A stretch of DNA of 64,000 nucleotides, from contig JAMWBK010000004.1 in the NCBI GenBank assembly GCA_029953675.1, forward strand, positions 1,426,001-1,490,000, written 5' to 3'. Numbering within the stretch: the stretch's first letter is position 1; every line of letters starts with the position of its first letter. This DNA comes from Rhodosorus marinus (taxonomy: Eukaryota; Rhodophyta; Stylonematophyceae; Stylonematales; Stylonemataceae). The translations under genes were made by a program, and so were the position numbers. The notes beneath the pieces were generated by a model. That model was not told the DNA's origin and searched no databases. It was given only the letters and a program-made list of their open reading frames with translations. Shown here piece by piece: positions 22,509 to 33,412 of the stretch.

Positions 22509-24255
22509 TTACAACTGATCCTGAAAGACCGGACCAGGCGGTGGCTGACGTAACATGCCTCCACCTGGCGACTTTCCCGGTGACCTTAAGAACTGAATTT
22601 TTCTTCTCACCCCTTTGATGTCAATATGTCCATCATGAACAAATTTTGAGCTTGGGCTTTCGGACACGTTTTCGAAGTCCAACTTCCTCGCCAGCTTGGA
22701 CCGCATCGAAGGCGGCGCTTTCCCGACACTATTCGCTCCATTTCGAGGCCCCCTGTCGGGATAGTCATCGTCGCAATTTTCGCAACCCTGACATTTGCAC
22801 TTAATGGTACACTTTACACCGGCGCGGAAACATTCGCAGTACTTCTTCTGACATCCAGACCGACGACAGTTGCACCCTCGATGATGAGATTCGATGGTTA
22901 CCATGCTACCTCCAGGCTGCATGGCATTCAATAGGGCAGACATTTAGACGGCACGCAGGACTCAAACTATCCAAACGCAGGAAAAAGCGGACATGAAGTG
23001 ACTCACCACTGTGCTGGGTTCATCCCTACTCTGAATCTTAGGGTGGAACGCATACGGATTCCGTTCGAGAGTGCTCTTCACCGCCGCTTCGATTTCATCG
23101 CGGTTGTCTTCCGTATTTTTACAGCCCTGGCACTTGCATTCCGGTCCACACACAGCCCCGGCGGCAAAACAATCGCAATACAGCTTCAGGCACTCCGATT
23201 TTTTGCAGTTGCACCTCCTCACTACAGCCCCAGGCGTTTGTGGAGTCTTTAAGCCCTTGTTTGGGATGTCATCGAGGCTTAACAACACCGCCTCCACCTT
23301 CTCCGATTGCACTTGAAGTTTTGACGCAGACGTCTTAGCCTTTTTCGGAGTCGGGCTGTGTCGAACTCGCTTGTCGTCAACCCAGCTAGGCATGATCTGT
23401 TCGTCTTGAGGCTTTCCATTCGCTGCAATGATTTCAGATTCTTTCAGGTTTCGCTTTAGGGAATCCCTCGTTCTAGCTTTGGAGCTCTGCGCGGATGCGG
23501 CTAGGAAGTCCGAGAACTGCAATTTCCTAGTGTAGCTCCGCGGTTGCGATGGGGCCGGTGGGGGTTTCGCTGGAGATGAGCTCGGCCAATCCACATTGAC
23601 TAGGTTGGCGCCAGCACTGAACAACAAGAAGGAATTTTCTGTAGGTCAGTCCTTCTCAGTTGACTAGCATATAATAAAACGCATTAGACACGAGTGTACC
23701 GGAAATACAGATTCTAGTGGTGCTTACATTTGGATCTCGGTGTTGTAGTACTTATCCGGTGAAAGGTCCGGACCTCTTTGTCCCGGACTCTGAAGAAACG
23801 TTCGTCCCGGGCTCGTGAATATTTCGTTCCATGTATTCTGCTTGAGCGGTGACAGCTGGGACCAAATGTTCGGATCCTTTGTAGGAGTTCCCAACAGATT
23901 TACCCGATGTGGAGACATGAATCTAAACGGTGACATTGGTGATGTACCCCAATTGGCTGAGATACAACAACACGGGAGAAGATCAAAGTATGGGTAAGAC
24001 TAGAACCTGGAACTGACGCCACCTCCAAAGCAGGCAACGGTCGAACTCATTTCACTTACCTACTTCTGACAACGCCTCCTCGTTAAACAGGTCCCTGGAG
24101 GGTGAAGCCAATCTGCTATCTGTCCGCAACTGAACAGTAACATTCCCCTCCAGCGTAACATCCTCAGTCCTGAGGAGATCCTGTTCAAGCCCAAGCTTCT
24201 CATCCTCAAACGGTGCCTCGGCTATCCCTCCGTTCTCCTCTTCATTCTCAACCAT
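22509..24255 (-). CDS. CXC-domain (TSO1/tesmin/LIN54-like) DNA-binding protein
   Basis: Exons 24255-24060, 23956-23728, 23616-23007 and 22916-22509 sum to 481 codons, 480 residues. Two cysteine-rich CXC motifs are clear: RRCNCKKSECLKLYCDCFAA followed by GAVCGPECKCQGCKN, and RGCNCRRSGCQKKYCECFRA followed by GVKCTIKCKCQGCEN. The linker carries the family signature RNPYAFHPKI. Proteins of this family bind CHR-type promoter elements and act in the DREAM/MuvB cell-cycle complex (LIN54) or in development (TSO1, CPP proteins). The N-terminal half is acidic, then Ser/Pro-rich with several SP/TP sites. The C-terminus ends shortly after a Gly/Pro-rich tail. The gene converges with glyoxalase I, whose stop is 158 bp away. 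Confidence 0.95.
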
Positions 24256-25408
24256 GTTTTCCCCGTCCGAACGATCTAAACTACCACTGTACTAAACATT
24301 CCAAGAACACAACGAAGAAAAGAAAAAAAACAGAAGCTTTTTCCCGTCTGCCTACTCACCTTCAACACCCCCCACTCACCACCAGTCCAAACTCAACTAC
24401 TTAAGTCACATCCGTTCACAAACTATGATGTCAGAAACTCCTCAAAAACTAACCACAAAAAAAAAAAAAAAAAGAAGCAAACTCCTCAATTCCATGATCC
24501 CAGAGTCTCCCATCAACAGACAACCAGCTTCGGCAGTCCTGCATATCCAACCCCTATGATCATAAACATAAACACTCCTAAATCCGATCTCACGGTCACT
24601 TACGAGACGATTCCCGCGGGAAAGAGCAATCGAACTTACCCACCCCTTTTCCCAGTATCTCCTGAATAATTTTTTTTTGGAGGTAGCTCTTCGCCCTTTC
24701 GGGGTTGTTTACCTGCTTAACCCCGTCTATATATTATATTTTCGTATTTTTTGGAAGGTTTATGATCCTCACCGAAGCAGCTTGGTCATTTCCTTGGCCA
24801 AAAATTTTGTTGGCCAACATCCTGAAATCTATTCACACAGTTGTTGCAGGGATTTATTTTACAAAAACAAAAAATATTTTGGAGAAAAACGGTTGCTGCC
24901 CCTTAGCTCATTTTATGCGACCGCGTACTTTTCCGCAAATATTATTACGGGTAGCGAGCAATCACCAACTGGGTTTGCTCATTAAATGTATTACTCCTTG
25001 TGCGGAAAGGAACAAGATTTTTGTATCGAAATATCTTTCTCATTAATATGTATTAAAAATATTCTGTGTTCTATACATACAGTTTATTATGCATATTATC
25101 GGAAATACGTTATAAAAGGAGAATTTCTGCCCCTACAAATCTTTTCTCCCGTAGCACAATTCAAGTTTTGGTGAGGGGTAATTTAAAAATGGAATCGTGC
25201 GAGGTGGAAATTGTTGGGCCACTTTCTAAGGGTACGCCCGTCTTGCAGTAGGTCAGACATGATATATGATTGGTTTACGCTTTGATCGTACAATCAAAAT
25301 AATTCGCTCTGCGAGATGGCGGGTAATTGCACAGGTATGAAAAATATTGATTATACATGAATAATTTAAAAATAATACGTTACGAGTTTTCGGATTGTAT
25401 TTGAATTT
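24256..25408. other. Spacer: promoter side of the CXC gene, then AT-rich DNA
   Basis: 24256-24420 is C/A-rich on the plus strand (G/T-rich leader of the minus-strand gene), with an A-run at 24458-24473. 24670-25400 is AT-rich with short overlapping ORFs of no recognisable content. Confidence 0.4.
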
Positions 25409-26330
25409 TTGAATCGATGTCCAGTCGGGGACAGCTGTTGGAGTGTGCTTTTTTCCCTCGTTTTTTTGTTTCGGAAGAGATCTTCTCCTCTGAGCTCAGA
25501 GGGGAGGATGCTGGTGGGTTGCTATGGGACCTCTTGTCTCGGCAAAACCAGGTCCCTTACTTGGATCGAGCAAATTCGATCGGGAAGAATTTGCCGAGGT
25601 CGGTATCTCTCCACGTCGCGTCGCGCTGGATGTCAGATATCACAACACGATTCGGCGAGAAAAAGATAATGCAGAAACTACCCTGCCTGCTTACTCTACT
25701 CAGTCGAGAAGAGAAAAGGCAACCTGGGAGCTCCACTGGATAGAGTGAACCTCGTTTTGGGAGATGGTCTTCAGCCGGATTGCGCATGGTATCAGTGCTC
25801 TATCATTGGAAAAGAGTGCTCTCAACGTCCCGTGTGTCGAGCATAAATTCTTGCTCAGGATGGATTATCGCATATTCAAAGCCGATTGAGGCATTCTGTC
25901 CCACCCAAAGGATGAAGTACTGATAGAGTTCACATGCGGGCTATTTTTGAGCTGGGAGATACAAACCATACCGCTAGCGCATATGGTTAATAGAAAACGC
26001 AAACGTGCAGTGATTCAAGAGAGGCTGTTACAGTACCTGAGTATCTGGCTATCGATGAGTGGCCTGTGGAAGAAACAGGAAGTCAGCGACCTGCTCTTTT
26101 TGCTTTTGAACGTGAAGCAACGAGAAGAACGATTAGCTTACCTTTGACTACACCAACACCTCCTTGCCGTAGATCAGATCCGTACCTTACACAGGATCCG
26201 ATCCGCACTGTTCAAAAGCCACCAACTATAGCCAGACGCTCAGTTTCAATTCAGCAACCGCGCATTCCCACAATGGTTTCCACACAAACACGACAGACGC
26301 ATACTGCAGGGTCGATGACGTAGTCCTTGC
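25409..26330 (+). CDS. Possible multi-exon gene, product unknown
   Basis: Several stretches on the plus strand look coding but lie in different frames: about 25560-25745 (FAEVGISPRRVALDVRYHNT), 25735-25845 (VLGDGLQPDCAWYQCS, with Cys at a regular spacing), and about 26005-26323 (EAVTVPEYLAIDEWPVEETG, then PTIARRSVSIQQPRIPTMVS) ending in TAG. GT-AG introns could connect them, but I could not fix the junctions and recognise no domain. It may be a gene or a decayed one. Confidence 0.25.
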
Positions 26331-28220
26331 GGGAATGAGAGTGCTCCCCCAAAGGGCAGCTGGGCTCAGGATCGTTTTCTCTCTCTATATATATATATAC
26401 AGATGTGTAAGAAAGATCGTTGAAGTGGGGCAAACCGTCCCTGTCTTTTAAAAGCCCTCGATTTCTGTTGTTTTGAATGCCAGAGAACGTTTCCAAACCC
26501 TCAGCATGCCATCAAACTCTGTTGAAATAAACCGAAAACATCCTCCTGACCGACTTAAAACTTTGAAACAGACGATTTGTATCTACCAGAGCAACGCCGG
26601 AACTAATAAACGGACGAGAAACTAAAATTTTGTATAAAACACATTCAATCATCCTCAAAATACTAGAGACTCTAAACGGTTTGTGCAACGCCGCCATCCC
26701 AAGCAGGCTGCGCAAACTAAACCCCCCTCGCCAAAAGAAAAATACTAACAAGCTCCTCCTTTTTTTTCGCACAGTATACCGGAGGGTGTTTGAAGAAGAA
26801 GATGGAGAGCGGAAGGGTCACCGCGACAGGACCGGGGGAGGTAGCTGATAGCCTTCCCACCCCCCTTTTTACTAGAGGATCCGCAATCGATCTTCAACGA
26901 CTCCAATCCAGCGCACCCTCTTTACTAAAAGCAAAACGGACAAACAAAGCTTGCATACGACACTAGAGCCGGGGATGGAGGTCGGAGTGGTCACAGGATC
27001 CTAGGAGAAACGAAGAAAATACCGCCCACCCCCCCTTCCTCCTCGCAGGGCCATTCTACTCAAAACTCTAAACGGAAGGATCTATATCCATTTTCCACAA
27101 CTCAAAACCCTCCCAAAGGGAAATCGCACACGAAAAAAAAAAAAGGTGCCCCTCAGACCCTTTTCCAAAAAAAAAACAAAAACTCTGTCCCAAAATCTAT
27201 CGTATCACAATAAAACAAGCATTGCTTGTCCCGTTTTTACAAACTTTCAAATATCCTTTTTTTTGAAGAACAAATCTTTTATTTTTAGAAAACATGGTAT
27301 CTTAGCCAATTATGATTTGATACTTCTGTCTTTTCGAAATTTTGATTCAAAAACAGATCTACTCCGTTTTATAATGATTGATATATGAGGTTATTTATTT
27401 CGTTTTCTGATTTATAATGATTGAATCGCGTGGGTGGGATTTGAGTGCTAGGAACCCTTCAACAACCGGTCAGGGGGGTAGGAGGTAGTGGCGGTCGGCT
27501 TGGCGAGGGTAATTTGGAATGGCTTATTGTTTTGTGACTGTTGTTGTAGCTTGAAAGTTTCCAAGCTGTCTTGGCATTCAAACACGTTTCGCTGGAATAG
27601 TAATTTAAACCGTTAGAAACCCGTTTTTTGAGTTGGCGGCGAAGTTGATGATCCGGTTTATCCTCGTCCCTTCATCCGGCTCTCGCTTTGGAGAAGCGAT
27701 GCTTGTGGCCGACTGCAACGAATCTGAGGTAGTGATGGGCCTTTTCCGGGCTCATCACTATCTCAAAAGTCCGGGGACTGTTCCCACCCACACCCTCCCC
27801 GGGAAAGGGTCTCGGCGGACGGGAGACGTCCTGTGAGCACGACGGTGGGTCAAGCTGCCATGGCATGAGCAAGAAGCGAAGATCGCACTCCAGGGAATGT
27901 ACTGGGCTTGCAGGCGAGCTAAAGAAAGATCAGAATGAATTTGTAATCACCCAGACCTTTCTATCTGTGTGTAAAGTACTATATGATGGCAATGGGGACT
28001 TACGCTTTATTCCGCCAACCGTTTGCTATCAAAACCAACAAGACTCAAAGGAACTTGCAAATAGCCCACACAACAAAGCGTGCCTGTTGCTATCCCTAGT
28101 AACAGTGATCTGTCTATCTGAGGTTTTTTTCACAACCGAGAGGAAGGTCCCCAGTAGGTCTGGTACATCCGTCTAGGGCACTTCCTGGAGGTAATCACGT
28201 TGCTGACAGAATTCAACACA
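26324..28220. other. Repeat-like spacer
   Basis: It contains an (AT)n tract at 26382-26399, C-runs at 26862-26872 and 27030-27040, and A/T-rich DNA at 27140-27420. ORFs such as 26630-26848 and 27633-27836 have no recognisable domain. I see no gene. Confidence 0.35.
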
Positions 28221-28364
28221 CTGTTTGGGTTAGTTTGAAGTAATCGTGGACCGAATATCTGAGTTGAAAAAGGAACCGCGCAACAGAACATTAATTTTCT
28301 GTTGCGCGCTTACTTTTTCCTCTCAGAAATTCGATCCACTTTCACTTCAAACCAACCCAAACAG
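28221..28364. repeat. 144-bp imperfect palindrome (MITE-like)
   Basis: The ends are CTGTTTGGGTTAGTTTGAAG and CTTCAAACCAACCCAAACAG. The arms are about 70 bp with some mismatches and close on an inner core GCGCAACAGAA / TTCTGTTGCGC around TTAA-like DNA. There is no coding capacity. It looks like a small non-autonomous foldback element. Confidence 0.8.
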
Positions 28365-28832
28365 CCAAGCCTACTAGACAAGGTTTTATAGCTGTGTGCT
28401 ACTACTTGCGGAAGCACATTCGAGAGGTAATAATGTAGAAAATATGACTAGTTATACTTTTCCCCCCTTCTTGGACCTGTTCAGCCGTTCGAGGCTCTTT
28501 TCTTGACTTCGTCGATCGTTCAAAACTCTATTTGTTCCCTTCGAACCGTTCACGACCTCTTTTGGGCCCTTCAAGAGCCACTGTGCCACGTTTCTGACCT
28601 AGGAGCCCCCTCTGAACGTTCTTCCCTTGCCGCATCCCCGTGGGAAGGTAGCTTCCCACTTTGCGGACTAGCAACACATTGTCCAATTCGCATGGAATTG
28701 TTTGTTGAGGAATAAGCACCAGGCCTCTAAAACGACAGAGGAGCTCCTGCGCTTATGTCGCCTGGTGAGCATCGGGCAACCTTGGATCACGTAGGAACGT
28801 AGAAGCTGCTTGTTTCTTAAACTAGCGATGGA

Positions 28833-31075
28833 ATGGACAAGCCTTTGGTGGCTTGTTGTACCACCTTCGTCAATGCTTCGTTGACCGGTTTTGGTACGAC
28901 TTTGCTGCTCGCTGGGACCTGCGAGCTTGGAAAGCTGCTGAGGACAGATAAGAAGTACCGCCGTTGCAGTTTACACAGGGCAACATCGTCCTACTTCTTC
29001 CTTTCTGAGAGCGAGGAAGCTGTATACCATGACATCCTCAGACGACGTCTATCAACGGGCACCTGGGAGCACGTGAGACATGGGAGCTACAACTACTACC
29101 ATCGCAACGACCGATTCCGAGGGGCGTGCTTTTGTCGTCGGATGTACTGGAATCCAATCCCGTTGCTCGGAGAGCAGGTTCTTCTCGACTCTAGGGAGTT
29201 TGAAGGATCGGAGCTTTACAGTCTTGAAGTTGCTCCCAATCACCAGAGACTGGCCTTCCTTGTCAAGACGGGCTCGAACTGCAGTCTAGTCGTTAAAGAC
29301 CTGGAGGGCAAAGGTAGGGCATCATTTCTCGCCTTAAAGAGGCCTCTAGGACTCAGCTCGATTTCCATCTATCTCCGGACAGGGTCGGAAGAGGTAGTCA
29401 GGACATGCACATCTTTTGCATGGGAGAACACTTCAGCATCGCTCATTTACGTTTCACTTGAAGACGACCGAGTCAGTGTCTTCAGGCACTCTGTAGGATC
29501 TGAACCAAATACCGATAGTAGAATTTTCTTCACGGATGATCCCGAAACTACTGTCGATGTCCGTTTATCTAAGACGTGCTGGTGCTTGCAGGTCCAAAAT
29601 CCAACTTTATAAAACCAATCGCGTTAGCCTGCTCAATGCGCGTCTCTTAACAATCTGTTCAGGAACGTCTACATGTATGAAAGGAAAGAAGGGGAGTGCT
29701 TTATCTGGCAGATTGAAAGGTCTTGTACCTCACCCAGGCTGATCTACGACCAGCGTCTTGGCGCGGAAAGCACTGTGGAGGATCTTAACGATCAACTGAT
29801 CCTTCTTCGTGACTGCTCTCGGATGTACACAACCCACAACGCCCACCCATTCAAGTGGGACTTGTTCTACGAGCTTTCTCCTCCTCGGAGAATCGTTCGC
29901 TTCGATATCTTCAACAAGTTCGTCGTTCTGTACGTAAGAGACGGCGTTAATGCACTCGTCCAAGTCATCAATGAAGACGGAGGCCTGTGCGAGGTTGCCA
30001 TCCCTGATGACTGCTACAGCATTCGAGTCCTTCCCAACCCAACCGTAAGCTGTAATACACTGAAGCTCAAGTATTCCACATTCACAACGCCAACGCAGAT
30101 CTGGGAAGTTAACATGGTATGAAGGCCGATAAGAACTTGACATTCGATAGCAAAGACGGACGTCTGGATTCTTAATTGATGAGATAACATCACACACTCG
30201 TTTCTTCGTAGAGGTCTATGCGAACTAGAGTACTTGCTGCTGAGAGAATTCTCTTTACTGACTTGAAGCGACTTCATACCAGAAGACTGACGGCCTCCTC
30301 GAATGACGGGTTGGCAATCTCGATCTCCTTGGTCGAGCCGAAGGACCGCCCATGCCCACGGCCGTGCGTGATTATGGCTTATGGAGCCTACGGGGTGACA
30401 TGCGAGCCCGAGTTTTCGGTTCCTGTTCTGTGTCTCCTTGAACAGGGAGTGAGTTTTGCAATCGTCCATGTTCGAGGGGGCGGTGAGGTAGTCGGTCGCT
30501 GGTCCAAGAACCAAGCTGTTGAGGACCTGGTCCATGGAATCCAGGAGCTCGTGTCCCTCGGAATTGTAGATGAAACTCTGATCTTTGGTTGGGGCTCAAG
30601 TGCTGGAGGCTCTCTGTTTGCGGCCGCCGCGAAACGGGAGCCCAGGCTGTTCGCAGCCATGGCTCTTCTGGCACCGTTCTTGGACGTCGCTGGTGAACTA
30701 ATGAAGCCAGGAACACCTAGCTCAGAGATACAAGAATGGTTCGACCTGAAGACAGACTCTGGTAGACGTGAGTTCGCCCTCTATAACCCCATGGACGTGG
30801 CATCGGTTCGTGATGCGTTCCCAGACCTCCTACTGATCGGATACGAGCTTGATGACAAAGCGCCAGTGGAACAGATCGTTGATTACTACGATAGGATACG
30901 CGCTGCCGTCCCTAGGGCGAGAATTGAGCTCCGAGTCGTACCCGAAGCAGGACACTCAGGGCCTTCAGATCCGTTTCAGAAAACTCGGGTCACTGCGGCG
31001 ATTATACGCTTCTTCATTCACTACGTAGAAAGACGTTTATTACTTGTCCAGAAGAACCTGACGCGGGACGGTTAA
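28833..31075 (+). CDS. S9A prolyl oligopeptidase / oligopeptidase B-like serine peptidase
   Basis: Cleaves short peptides; oligopeptidase B relatives cut after basic residues. Exons 28833-29575, 29663-30116 and 30212-31075 sum to 687 codons, 686 residues. The N-terminal beta-propeller region contains YNYYHRNDRFRGACFCRR, EQVLLD and YSLEVAPNHQRLAFLV, and the hydrolase domain has FAIVHVRGGGEVVGRWSKNQ. The nucleophile motif is GWGSSAGGSLFAAA (G-x-S-x-G-G), the acid is probably in YELDDKAPVEQ, and the His in PEAGHSGPSDPF. The family's usual N-terminal WLED...YLEAEN segment is weak or missing in the first ~70 residues (MDKPLVACCTTF...). An upstream exon may therefore be missed, or the start may differ. 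Confidence 0.88.
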
Positions 31076-31362
31076 AACTACAATTAAGGAGGGCTTCGCG
31101 GATCCCGCAGGGGATGTCATGGTCCAGTAGAAGCTTGCCTCTGAACAGAGACGATCAAACTCTACCATCCGGAGGACGATGAATCGATCAGCGTCACCTC
31201 CGTTCAGCTTCCAAACATTTGCCGGATTTAAATAGTCACGGTTGCACGCTTTGAAAAGCAGTCGTAATCAACGTGCGGACTGTGCGTAAGCCTTTTCGAT
31301 CTTCACGGAGATGCTCCACAAGTTCCGTTCTCCTCAAACTGGGCGGGACTGGTGGTTTCCTA

Positions 31363-32084
31363 TTAGAGGATATCGTAGTCATCCAGTTTATCGTTGTACT
31401 TGAGAATTTTCCTCTTGATCTTGCTGGTGTCCGTCCACGTGATGAAGTCTTCCATTTTCCTGGAGACGTGTACAGATGGATTCGTAACTACGTCCGGCCC
31501 GACACGGATATGGCTGCGAATACAATGACGGCGAGTGAAAGCGTGAGTGCTTGGGGACAATAGAGTGTTCACTGCATGCATTTCTCACCCTTGCTCAACT
31601 AGTGTAACCGCCTCTCGCACAGTCTCAGCATACTTTAAGCGTACGAGAACGATGGGCAACCGTCTTCGGCAGAGAGTACTGACAGAAATCTTCGCACATG
31701 ACTCGAGGTTCTTCTTCGTCGGGATTAATCCCATATCATAAAGCTTATCTATTAGGTCTTCAGTTCTCTTGACTCGGACGTCATCGCCCTTATCCAATTC
31801 TTTCAACTTTGCCGCCAGCTTGGTAATCAATCCAACCAACTTATTGTACTTGTGGTAGTCCTGTCTCGATTGAAACCAACAGTACGACGCCAATGAAAAT
31901 TCCTCAGGATAGAGCTACACGTGTTCTCCTCATCGCCACAACTGAGAGTCGGCCTTCTTACCTCGGGGTTCTGTACATGGTACCTCCTCAAAACACGAGT
32001 CTCACGAAGATTGTTCTCCTTCTTCCACTGAAGAAAATCAGCTTTCTTCAGTAGCTTATATTCGTGATGCTTTAGTTTTCTCAT
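31363..32084 (-). CDS. IMP3: U3 small nucleolar ribonucleoprotein IMP3
   Basis: S4-domain protein of the Mpp10-Imp3-Imp4 unit that helps U3 snoRNA pair with pre-rRNA in the small-subunit processome; acts in the nucleolus. Exons 32084-31962, 31860-31589 and 31513-31363 sum to 182 codons, 181 residues, close to the usual ~184. The start [20 protein letters not shown] is the family's N-terminus. [28 protein letters not shown] and [20 protein letters not shown] (the RNA-binding S4 part) follow, ending [17 protein letters not shown]. The stop lies ~290 bp from the stop of the convergent oligopeptidase gene. Confidence 0.97.
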
Positions 32085-33412
32085 TTTTTAACAAAGTAAC
32101 AGCGCAACAAGGGCCACGACTTCTCCCTACAAACAGCACAGTAGTGCGCCGCGCTCCACCATCAACTTCATCCATCACTGCCAATTCTCTTCTTGTTCCC
32201 CACGGCCGCGCTCCGCAACCTTAATTTGTGACAGTATTTGTCTATGATATTCATTAATAAGACGAACTATTTGCAATTATTACGCATTATGATATATATT
32301 TTAGACATTCTACGTAAAATTAGACGAAAATCCTTCTTTGACGTCGTGTCCTTAATTTCGATACTTTTTGTTCATTAATTAGACGAACATGATGAAACTA
32401 TGTGGTATCAATTTTATTTATACCTTCTTGTCTACAATTAGAACATATTCCGCTTTGATTAGGGATCGGGCGCGGCGCCTTTCGGAGAGCTCGGACGGGG
32501 ATATGACGGACTGGGCTGGAGCTGGTCTTGCTCTGTCGATGACACTCCATACTGGAGAAAAGGTGGGTGACGACTGATTCGGGCTAGAGAATCCTTTTTT
32601 ATTCGTTCGGCTCTGGCTCCGGTAGATAAAGCCGAACAGGCGGTTCGCGCAATTTGTTACTGACAAAAGCCCACTCGCCCCTCCAGACCCCGAGGCCAGT
32701 CAGCAGCTGGAGAATGGTTCAGGATAGGCTTGATCGAAACCTTTAAAATCGGCTTCCAGACTGGATGGGAATTGCTGCGGAATCCAGGCCGCTCACAACT
32801 TAAGAAGAACCTTGCCAGTAGAACCTTGCCAGTCTGAAGGCTATTTTCCGCTCCAGACATCGGGATTCGTTTCTCACATTCATCGACATCCTCCACAACT
32901 GGACATTCAGAAGTTTACAAGCAGCTAAACTACAAAACAAGAACAGTATGATGCTAAGCGAACCATCTTCAGGTAGAGCTAGCGGCATAGCATCTACTCC
33001 CAAAAGATATTATAGTTGTCACTATACAAGTCAATCTATATCGATATTATTATTTCAATAATACAAAATAATGATAGTATTGCCTTCAATAATGACTGGT
33101 ATAGGTATGACGGTAAGAGAGGACTTAGGACAAAAAGAAAAGTCATGTGTTGTATTTGATGAGGAAGATGAAGGAAAGGGCTGATGGAGAGGGGACAGAA
33201 ATGCTTTCGGTAGTGGGAATTTCTGTGGGTCTCTGATACGAGAATCATGAGAATATCTGAGAAATCTGATGGCTCTGCTCAAAGTAGTGCGATGAATTGA
33301 TGAAACAGTGGCTGCTTGGTTGATGTGCAGCTGCAACGGGGTTGGGTGGGAGTGAATCTTGATTGTGACTCTTTAGGTCGTTTCTGGTATTTATGAGAGC
33401 GGACTGGAGGGG
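32085..33412. other. Divergent intergenic region between IMP3 and VPS51, AT-rich
   Basis: It holds both promoters. 32220-32420 is AT-rich and contains TTCATTAATAAGACGAAC and TTCATTAATTAGACGAAC about 120 bp apart. 33000-33360 has only chance ORFs. A short plus-strand ORF at 32389-32577 has no domain. Confidence 0.5.
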
